A stretch of 5,683 nucleotides of DNA from an uncultured Elusimicrobia bacterium (lineage in GTDB: Bacteria; Elusimicrobiota; Endomicrobiia; Endomicrobiales; Endomicrobiaceae), in contig CAMVLN010000097.1 of assembly GCA_947168325.1 (NCBI GenBank), positions 1-5,683 on the forward strand, read 5' to 3'. This document shows, in pieces, positions 1 to 4,667 of this stretch; the stretch's first letter is position 1; the number at the start of each line of letters is the position of its first letter. A program made the position numbers and the translations under genes. The notes under the pieces are model-generated. The model saw nothing but the letters and a program-made list of their open reading frames with translations, was not told the origin of the DNA and made no database searches.

Positions 1-1
1 T

Positions 2-1318
2 TTACAAAAAGCAGATAACTGTATAAGACTTGATCCTGAAGAAACTGCTATTTTAATACAGAACAAAGATACTGAAACTATACAAGAAATGTATCAACTT
101 GCATATAAACTTAAACATGAAGTTTATGCCAATAGGCTTGTTTTATTTGCTCCATTATATTGTAGTGATGAGTGTGTAAATAGATGTAAATATTGTGGTT
201 TTAGAGGTGATAACGGAGTAATGAAAAGAAAAACATTAACTCAAGCAGAAGTTGCTGAAGAAGTTAAAGCTATGATAAATGAAGGGCAAAAAAGAACAAT
301 TTTAGTTTTTGGAGAATCCCCAAATTCCGATGTAAATTATATGGTTGATACAATAAGAACAACTTATTCCACAAAAACTAATAAAGGGGAAATAAGAAGA
401 GCAAATATTAATGCTGCACCTTTATCTGTGGAAGAATATAAAAAACTTAAAAAAGAAGGTATAGGGACGATTCAAGTTTTTCAAGAAACTTATCATCACG
501 AAACTTACAGATATATGCATCCACAAGATACGATAAAAGGTAATTATAGGTGGAGACTCTATTGTATGGATAGAGCATATCAAGCTGGATGTGATGATAT
601 GGGACTTGGAGTGTTATTTGGTTTATACGATTGGAGATTTGAGGTTATGGGGCTTTTGTATCATACAATACATCTAGAAAAAAAATTTAATGGGGTTGGT
701 CCACACACAATATCATTTCCAAGAGTGACAGTTGCAAATTCTACTCCATTAAGCCAGCAATTAAAATATAAAGTTAGTGATGAAGATTTTAAAAAGTTGG
801 TAGCAATTATAAGGCTTTCTGTTCCTTATACTGGGATGATATGTACAGCAAGAGAACCTAAAGCAATAAGGGACCAAGTTATAAAGTTAGGAGTATCTCA
901 AATGGATGCAGGGACAAGAATAGGTGTTGGGGCTTATTCAAAAACAAAAAAAGCAAATGAGCTAAAAGATGCAGAACAATTTACAATTAGAGATGAAGTA
1001 TCTCTTGATAAATTTTTAAAAGATATTTGTGAAATAGGTGAAATTCCATCTTTTTGTACAGCATGTTATAGAGCAGGTAGAACAGGTGAAGAGTTTATGA
1101 AGTATGCTAAAACACAATTTATACATAATTTCTGTATGCCAAATGCTATACTTACTTTTAAAGAATATATTATAGATTATGCCTCAAAAGAAACTGAAAA
1201 AATTGGCAACAAAGTTATAGAAAAATATTTGAAAAAACTTGAACGAACAAAATATTATGATAAACTTATTAATGGTTTAAAAGAAATAGAAAACGGTAAA
1301 AGAGATGTTAGGTTTTAA
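2..1318 (+). CDS. hydG: [FeFe]-hydrogenase maturase HydG (tyrosine lyase), 5' end missing
   Basis: HydG is a cytoplasmic radical-SAM enzyme. It cleaves tyrosine to p-cresol and supplies the CO and cyanide ligands of the [FeFe]-hydrogenase H-cluster, working with HydE and HydF. The frame is open from base 2, so the gene enters from outside the window; the ATG at 89 is an internal Met. The visible 438 residues compare with about 470 for the family, so roughly 30-40 N-terminal residues are missing. The radical-SAM CX3CX2C motif (CVNRCKYC) lies at 173-196. Family blocks follow: an IRRANINAAPL-like stretch, FQETYHHETY, DRAYQAG and VLFGLYDWRFE. The C-terminal auxiliary cluster motif CX2CX22C has its cysteines at 1055, 1064 and 1133. 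This motif and the ending NGKRDVRF separate HydG from its paralogue ThiH. No hydE, hydF or hydrogenase gene is visible downstream. Confidence 0.95.
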   Translation, partial: LQKADNCIRLDPEETAILIQNKDTETIQEMYQLAYKLKHEVYANRLVLFAPLYCSDECVNRCKYCGFRGDNGVMKRKTLTQAEVAEEVKAMINEGQKRTILVFGESPNSDVNYMVDTIRTTYSTKTNKGEIRRANINAAPLSVEEYKKLKKEGIGTIQVFQETYHHETYRYMHPQDTIKGNYRWRLYCMDRAYQAGCDDMGLGVLFGLYDWRFEVMGLLYHTIHLEKKFNGVGPHTISFPRVTVANSTPLSQQLKYKVSDEDFKKLVAIIRLSVPYTGMICTAREPKAIRDQVIKLGVSQMDAGTRIGVGAYSKTKKANELKDAEQFTIRDEVSLDKFLKDICEIGEIPSFCTACYRAGRTGEEFMKYAKTQFIHNFCMPNAILTFKEYIIDYASKETEKIGNKVIEKYLKKLERTKYYDKLINGLKEIENGKRDVRF

Positions 1319-1443
1319 ACGTGTGAATAAGTAGTAAACAATTTTGTTTAATAATGTTTCTTTCTGTATTAGAAAGTATTGTATAATTAAAAATATTTTA
1401 TTTGTAATAAATTTTGCCATATATAAGTTAAAAAATTTTAGGT

Positions 1444-1449
1444 TATAAT
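1444..1449 (+). promoter_or_regulatory. Possible -10 box upstream of lpxI
   Basis: A perfect TATAAT lies about 45 bases before the lpxI start, within an otherwise featureless AT-rich spacer (1319-1494). No convincing -35 box sits 16-18 bp upstream; the nearest TTGxxA-like hexamer (TTGCCA, 1414-1419) is 24 bp away. A second TATAAT occurs at 1382-1387, also without a good -35. In DNA this AT-rich, such matches arise often by chance. The same spacer also holds two short inverted repeats (TAAACAA/TTGTTTA at 1335-1350 and CTTTCT/AGAAAG at 1360-1376). Neither is followed by a clear U-tract. Confidence 0.25.
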
Positions 1450-1494
1450 TATTAAGTATTTATTAAAATAAAAATAATAAATATAAACAAAATT

Positions 1495-2295
1495 ATGAAA
1501 AATATTGGAATGATTGCAGGTAATGGTAGATTTCCTTTTCTTGTTGCTAAAGAAATTAGAAAGCAAGGAGATAGGGTTATCACTGTTGCCTTAAAAGAAG
1601 AAGCAGATAAAGATATTGAAATTTTTTCTGATGAAACTGTATGGTTATCTGTTGGGAAAATTCAAAAAATAATAGATGCTTTTAAAGATAGAAATGTTGA
1701 TACTGCGATAATGGTTGGGCAAGTTAAACATGCAAAGATATATTCAGCAATAACTATGGATTTAAGAGCAATTAAGATTATGACATCTTTAGTTAATAAA
1801 AAAACTGACACAATTTTAGGTGCGGTAGTTAAAGAATTTGAAAAAGAAGGAATATCTTTTCTGCCTTCTCATATATATTTGAAAGATTTACTTGCCAAAA
1901 ATGGAGTTATTGCAGGTAAAAAATTAAACTCTTTTGAAACTAAAGATGCAGAGTTTGGTTTTAAAATGGCAAAGGCAATTGCTGGTCTTGATATTGGCCA
2001 AACAGTAGTTGTAAAAGATAAATCTGTTTTAGCAGTAGAATCAATAGAAGGAACTGATGAGTGTATAAAAAGAGCATATAGTCTTGGTGGAGACAATGCA
2101 ATAGTGGTAAAAGTTGCAAAACCAAACCAAGATTTTAGGTTTGATGTACCCGTTATAGGGACAAGAACAATTGATACATTAAAAGACAACAAAATAAGGG
2201 CAATGATTATAGAAGCAAATTCTACACTTATTTTAGATAAAGATGTTGTAATAGAAAAAGCAAAACAAACAGGGGTTACAATTATTGCAATGTGA
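1495..2295 (+). CDS. lpxI: UDP-2,3-diacylglucosamine pyrophosphatase LpxI (DUF1009 family)
   Basis: LpxI hydrolyses UDP-2,3-diacylglucosamine to lipid X and UMP. It replaces LpxH in many non-gammaproteobacterial Gram-negatives and acts at the cytoplasmic side of the inner membrane. The 266-residue product is close to the usual length (about 270-280). The N-terminal fold begins with IGMIAGNGRFP (residues 4-14), which fixes the start at ATG 1495 or at most a few codons upstream. Other family blocks are VGKIQKIID, MVGQVKH, DTILGAVVKEFE, LPSHIYLKDLL and RFDVPVIGTRTID near residues 215-227. Asp217 in the FDVP motif probably corresponds to the essential Asp225 of Caulobacter LpxI (from memory, not aligned). 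No Shine-Dalgarno sequence precedes the ATG; the region is almost pure A/T. The gene stands apart from the lpxA/fabZ/lpxB genes that often accompany it, at least within this window. Confidence 0.93.
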   Translation: MKNIGMIAGNGRFPFLVAKEIRKQGDRVITVALKEEADKDIEIFSDETVWLSVGKIQKIIDAFKDRNVDTAIMVGQVKHAKIYSAITMDLRAIKIMTSLVNKKTDTILGAVVKEFEKEGISFLPSHIYLKDLLAKNGVIAGKKLNSFETKDAEFGFKMAKAIAGLDIGQTVVVKDKSVLAVESIEGTDECIKRAYSLGGDNAIVVKVAKPNQDFRFDVPVIGTRTIDTLKDNKIRAMIIEANSTLILDKDVVIEKAKQTGVTIIAM

Positions 2296-2531
2296 TTGTT
2301 ATAAAAAATATAGTATAAAACTGCCAAAAATTTTTATTAATATTAACAAACGGTTATTGTTTTTGAAATATAAATATATAAATTCTAAACAATTATATTG
2401 GTTTTAAGTGTTGCTGTAGTAACTTAAATTTGCCAACTGATTGTTTAGGTTAGAGTACATATTTGATATTCAAATAAGTAACTGGTTCAAAAATATAAAA
2501 TGGTGAATATATCTATGATCAATATAATTTA
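2296..2531 (+). other. AT-rich intergenic region after lpxI with small inverted repeats
   Basis: No open frame with coding character and no RNA gene is recognisable here. Short dyads are present. AACAA/TTGTT (2345-2361) runs into five T residues and could be a weak terminator for lpxI. TTTAAGT/ACTTAAA (2403-2409 and 2422-2428) has a 12-nt loop. A cleaner 7-bp palindrome at 2460-2476 is listed separately. None is strong enough to be called a terminator with confidence. The region probably separates the lpxI transcript from the promoter that starts at 2532. Confidence 0.5.
2460..2476. repeat. 7-bp perfect inverted repeat upstream of the ANTAR promoter
   Basis: TATTTGA and TCAAATA face each other across a TAT spacer. 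The centre lies about 64 bp upstream of the -35 box at 2532. The distance would suit an activator site, but no known operator consensus is recognised and AT-rich palindromes of this size occur by chance. Confidence 0.3.
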
Positions 2532-2560
2532 TTGACAGAGAATAAGAAAAGTGATAAAAT
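2532..2560 (+). promoter_or_regulatory. Strong sigma70-type promoter for the ANTAR leader
   Basis: A perfect -35 box TTGACA (2532-2537) is separated by exactly 17 bp from a near-consensus -10 box TAAAAT (2555-2560). Transcription should start near 2566-2568. That gives a leader of about 165 nt before the GTG at 2733. It is by far the best promoter match in the window. It lies directly upstream of the hairpins at 2582-2629, so those hairpins form at the very beginning of the RNA. Confidence 0.85.
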
Positions 2561-2581
2561 CGTAGGGAGCAGATGAGTATA

Positions 2582-2599
2582 TTAAGCAAGGGTGCTTAA
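2582..2599 (+). promoter_or_regulatory. ANTAR-target antiterminator hairpin with A1/G4 hexaloop
   Basis: TTAAGC and GCTTAA form a perfect 6-bp stem closing the hexaloop AAGGGT (2588-2593). The loop has A at position 1 and G at position 4. ANTAR-domain regulators such as EutV and NasR are known to bind RNA hairpins with this loop signature. Bases 2584-2595 also form the 5' arm of the terminator-like stem at 2584-2629, so only one structure can exist at a time. Binding by the ANTAR protein encoded next door would favour this hairpin and allow read-through. The mechanism is inferred. The usual second, upstream hexaloop hairpin is not evident. Confidence 0.65.
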
Positions 2600-2629
2600 A
2601 AAGATTTAGTTCTTTTTGCACCCTTGCTT
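2584..2629 (+). terminator. Leader terminator (attenuator) hairpin
   Basis: AAGCAAGGGTGC (2584-2595) pairs perfectly with GCACCCTTGCTT (2618-2629), giving a 12-bp stem that is unusually GC-rich for this DNA. After a two-base bulge, AAAAAG (2598-2603) pairs with CTTTTT (2612-2617), leaving an 8-nt loop. The U-tract is short and interrupted (CTTTGTGTG), so intrinsic termination may be partial, as expected for a regulated attenuator. The stem cannot coexist with the hexaloop hairpin at 2582-2599. Read alone, it could instead be the 3' end of a small RNA starting near 2567. Confidence 0.7.
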
Positions 2630-2720
2630 TGTGTGAAGTATAAAAAATTAGTGCATTTTATTTGTTTTTAGAGCTAATTTGTATATAAATTCACTGTACA
2701 AAATCTACTTTATCTACTTT

Positions 2721-2726
2721 GGAGGT
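2721..2726 (+). promoter_or_regulatory. Ribosome binding site fixing the ANTAR gene start
   Basis: GGAGGT is a near-perfect Shine-Dalgarno sequence. Counting from the end of GGAGG, GTG 2733 lies 7 nt downstream, the ideal spacing, and TTG 2730 only 4 nt. The frame remains open upstream to a TTG at 2679, but that codon has no ribosome binding site and would add a hydrophobic, non-homologous extension. GTG 2733 is therefore chosen. Confidence 0.8.
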
Positions 2727-2732
2727 GCTTTG

Positions 2733-3326
2733 GTGGATAAGCAAAATTTGTTTTTAGTATGTAAAGAACAAATATCTAGTAAGATAAAGGCACTTCTATC
2801 ATTATCTACTAATTCTTTTTCGATTACTGAAATAGGCAATTCGGGAAACGAAGCTTTAAGAAAAATTATTAAAGTTATACCGGATGTTATTATTGCAGAT
2901 TATTCTTTGTTGGATATGAATGGTTTTGAATTTGCAACAAAAGCAGAAGATTTAAAAATATGCCCGATAATAATTCTTGCAAATCCTCTTCAAAGTGATT
3001 ATATTGATGAATTAAAAAAAGATTCTTTAAACATATTCTGTATAACAAAACCTATAAAAAAACAAGTTTTGATACATACCATAGAGTTGGCAGTAAGATT
3101 ATCTCATAAATTTCATGCAATAGAAAAGAAAATTTCAGATCTTGAAACACAAATTGAAGAAAGGAAAAATGTTGATAGAGCAAAAGGTCTGTTGATGAAA
3201 AAATTTAATATGGATGAAAATACTGCATATAATAATATAAGAAAAAAAGCTATGGATTCTGGAAGGACTATCAATGATATAGCCAAAACAATAATAAAAA
3301 TGTTTGAGAAGTTTAAAGAAGAATAA
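2733..3326 (+). CDS. ANTAR-domain response regulator (RNA-binding antiterminator)
   Basis: The 197-residue product has the usual length and layout of NasT/EutV-type regulators: an N-terminal receiver-like domain (about 4-120), a short coiled-coil linker (about 128-144) and a C-terminal ANTAR domain (about 138-190). ANTAR hallmarks are visible, including DRAKGLLMKKFNM, an AYNNIRKKAM stretch and the ending TINDIAKTII. ANTAR domains bind hairpin RNA and prevent termination. In the receiver the phospho-acceptor position is Asp56 (ADYSLLDMNG) and the conserved Lys-Pro is at 106-107. The N-terminal acidic pair is replaced by Cys-Lys, and the switch Thr/Ser by Ala, so phosphorylation may be weak or absent. 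A leader with an ANTAR-type hairpin precedes the gene and suggests autoregulation. No partner sensor kinase is present in the window. The carA gene follows after 97 bp. Confidence 0.93.
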   Translation: MDKQNLFLVCKEQISSKIKALLSLSTNSFSITEIGNSGNEALRKIIKVIPDVIIADYSLLDMNGFEFATKAEDLKICPIIILANPLQSDYIDELKKDSLNIFCITKPIKKQVLIHTIELAVRLSHKFHAIEKKISDLETQIEERKNVDRAKGLLMKKFNMDENTAYNNIRKKAMDSGRTINDIAKTIIKMFEKFKEE

Positions 3327-3345
3327 TAATGTATGTGTATAGAAA

Positions 3346-3379
3346 TATATAAATTTTTGTAAAGCAAAATATTTATATA
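3346..3379. repeat. Long AT-rich hairpin between the ANTAR gene and carA
   Basis: Bases 3346-3359 pair with 3365-3379 through 14 base pairs, interrupted only by one bulged T at 3370. The loop is TAAAG. The stem is almost entirely A/T apart from its closing G-C pair. It starts 20 bp after the ANTAR stop codon and is followed four bases later by a second hairpin. It has no U-tract after it, so a classical terminator is unlikely. It could be an RNA processing or stability element. Confidence 0.55.
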
Positions 3380-3383
3380 CTAC

Positions 3384-3403
3384 TAGATGCATCTATGCAT
3401 CTA
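3384..3403. repeat. 9-bp perfect inverted repeat before carA
   Basis: TAGATGCAT and ATGCATCTA form a perfect dyad around CT. As RNA this folds as an 8-bp stem with a TCTA tetraloop. The same bases also read as a tandem direct repeat of TGCATCTA (3388-3395 and 3396-3403). The element ends 9 bp before the carA Shine-Dalgarno sequence (GGAG, 3413-3416) and begins just after a possible -10 box (TATACT, 3376-3381, no good -35). It could be a DNA operator or a leader hairpin for carA. Confidence 0.6.
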
Positions 3404-3423
3404 AAGAAATCCGGAGTATTTTT

Positions 3424-4551
3424 ATGATAAACAATTTAAAAAGAAAGAAAGCTACATTGGAATTATCCAACGGAATGAAATTTGAAGGAAGATTAATTGG
3501 TTATGATTCTGCTGTAAGTGGTGAAATGGTTTTTAATACAGGTATGTTGGGGTATAGTGAATCAATGTCTGATCCGTCATATATAGGGCAAATATTAGTT
3601 TTTAGTTTTTGCCTTATAGGAAATTACGGAGTACCTAAACTAAATACAGAAAATTTTTTAAAATCTTATGGGCACGAAAGTGTTTCAATTAAAACTCAAG
3701 GGATAGTTGCCTCTGAAATTTTTGATGAGTGTTATCACTATGGCAGTGGAGTACCACTTGAACAGTGGATGATAGAGCAGAAAGTTCCAGGGATTGTAGG
3801 TATAGATACAAGGTATTTGGTTCAAACGATAAGAAATACTAAAAATCTTTTTGGTTGGATAGTTCCGCAAAGTTGCAAAAAAGAAAACACAATAAAAAAG
3901 TTTCATTTTGTTGAAAATTTTAAAAAAGATGAATATATAGATCCTTCAAAATTTAATTTAATGCCAACAGTTTCTTGTTCTGAAAGAAAAATTTTTGGAG
4001 TGGGGAAAAAGAAAGTTGCTGTTGTAGATTGTGGTGTTAAATGGAATATTTTAAGAATGTTAGTAGATAAAGGTTGTCAAATAGAGTTGATTCCATGGGA
4101 TACTGATTTTGCTACGGTAGAAGCAGATGGCTGGCTTATAAGTAATGGTCCCGGGGATCCTAGAAATACAGGTGATTTGGTAGAAAAAGTAAAAGTTTTA
4201 TTACAAGGAAATAAACCTATTTTAGGGATATGTTTAGGCCATCAAATAATTTCACTTGCAAGTGGAGCGAAAATAAAAAAAATGCCTTATGGACATAGAA
4301 GTCATAATCAACCTGTATTTATTATACCCGAACAAAAAGCTTTTATGACAAGCCAAAATCATAGTTATACGGTAGATGTTTCTACTATAGCACCGGATTG
4401 GGATTTATGGTTTGAAAATGCAAACGATAAAGGTGTTGAAGGAATAAAACATAAAACAAAACCATTTATATCTGTACAATTTCATCCTGAAGCATCCAGT
4501 GGACCAAACGATACAGGTTGGATACTTACGGAATTTATAAAAAGCTTATAA
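3424..4551 (+). CDS. carA: Carbamoyl-phosphate synthetase small subunit (glutaminase)
   Basis: CarA hydrolyses glutamine and passes ammonia through a tunnel to CarB, which makes carbamoyl phosphate for pyrimidine and arginine synthesis. At 375 residues it is full length (family about 350-390). The N-terminal CarA-specific domain carries FNTGMLGYSESMSDPSY (37-53) and IGNYGVP. The C-terminal class I glutamine amidotransferase domain starts near residue 195. It shows SNGPGDP (240-246), the nucleophile Cys270 in GICLGHQ, the glutamine-site SQNH (310-313), and the His354/Glu356 pair in FHPEAS, so the triad is intact. ATG 3424 is preceded by GGAG at 7 nt spacing. It lies 97 bp after the ANTAR gene and 115 bp before carB, with inverted repeats in both gaps. 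The IGNYGVP variant resembles CarA of Bacteroidetes more than the E. coli form. Confidence 0.97.
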   Translation: MINNLKRKKATLELSNGMKFEGRLIGYDSAVSGEMVFNTGMLGYSESMSDPSYIGQILVFSFCLIGNYGVPKLNTENFLKSYGHESVSIKTQGIVASEIFDECYHYGSGVPLEQWMIEQKVPGIVGIDTRYLVQTIRNTKNLFGWIVPQSCKKENTIKKFHFVENFKKDEYIDPSKFNLMPTVSCSERKIFGVGKKKVAVVDCGVKWNILRMLVDKGCQIELIPWDTDFATVEADGWLISNGPGDPRNTGDLVEKVKVLLQGNKPILGICLGHQIISLASGAKIKKMPYGHRSHNQPVFIIPEQKAFMTSQNHSYTVDVSTIAPDWDLWFENANDKGVEGIKHKTKPFISVQFHPEASSGPNDTGWILTEFIKSL

Positions 4552-4643
4552 GCTGAGAAGGTGATAAGCTGAAAAAGTTAAAAAAATAACTTATCAGCTA
4601 AGAAAAACTAAGTTTTTCGTCCAATCTTATCAACTTATCAACT
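4551..4643. repeat. Nested imperfect inverted repeat filling the carA-carB spacer
   Basis: The element starts at the last base of the carA stop codon. The outer arms (4551-4568 and 4626-4643) pair at 15 of 18 positions. The inner arms (4567-4580 and 4587-4599) give 12 pairs with one small internal loop and an A-rich terminal loop. The building block is a short word related to GATAAGCTGA/TCAGCTTATC. The right outer arm contains it as two exact tandem copies of CTTATCAA (4626-4641). It looks like a REP- or MITE-type palindromic intergenic repeat, but copies elsewhere cannot be seen from this window and no transposase is present. Confidence 0.6.
4602..4618 (+). repeat. Small perfect hairpin inside the carA-carB repeat
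   Basis: GAAAAAC and GTTTTTC form a 7-bp perfect stem with a TAA loop. It sits between the inner and outer right arms of the larger palindrome. Folded RNA from this spacer would therefore have an outer stem enclosing two side-by-side hairpins. It lacks a U-tract and is not a terminator on its own. Confidence 0.5.
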
Positions 4644-4667
4644 AAAAAATTTCGGAGAAATTTTTTA
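4643..4667 (+). promoter_or_regulatory. Hairpin presenting the carB Shine-Dalgarno in its loop
   Basis: TAAAAAATTTC (4643-4653) is perfectly complementary to GAAATTTTTTA (4657-4667), leaving a GGA loop. The carB Shine-Dalgarno GGAG (4654-4657) therefore sits in the apical loop, and the A of the carB ATG closes the base of the stem. Folding would bring the ribosome site and start codon into one compact structure and could restrict initiation. The stem is nearly all A-U, so it may be only marginally stable. A regulatory role is inferred. Confidence 0.5.

Noticed and set aside
89..91. ATG as the start of hydG
   Set aside because: The frame is open from base 2 and the upstream residues (LDPEETAILI, then ETIQE) fit the HydG N-terminal region, so this Met is internal.
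1869..2327. 152-codon open frame on the reverse strand
   Set aside because: It is antisense to lpxI, gives a low-complexity hydrophobic product, and is an expected shadow of an AT-rich gene.
2345..2364. AACAA/TTGTT dyad followed by T residues as an lpxI terminator
   Set aside because: Only five pairs, four of them A-T; too weak to call.
2484..2490. GGTTCAA resembling a tRNA T-loop
   Set aside because: No acceptor, D or anticodon arms can be paired around it.
2679..2681. TTG as the start of the ANTAR protein
   Set aside because: It has no ribosome binding site and adds an unconserved stretch; GTG 2733 sits at ideal distance from GGAGG.
3407..3421. A carA counterpart of the carB start-site hairpin (AAAT...ATTT around CCGGAGT)
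   Set aside because: Only about four A-T pairs; no meaningful stem.
4626..4643. CTTATCAA tandem copies as a CRISPR-like array
   Set aside because: The unit is 8 bp with only two full copies and no spacers, and no cas gene is present.
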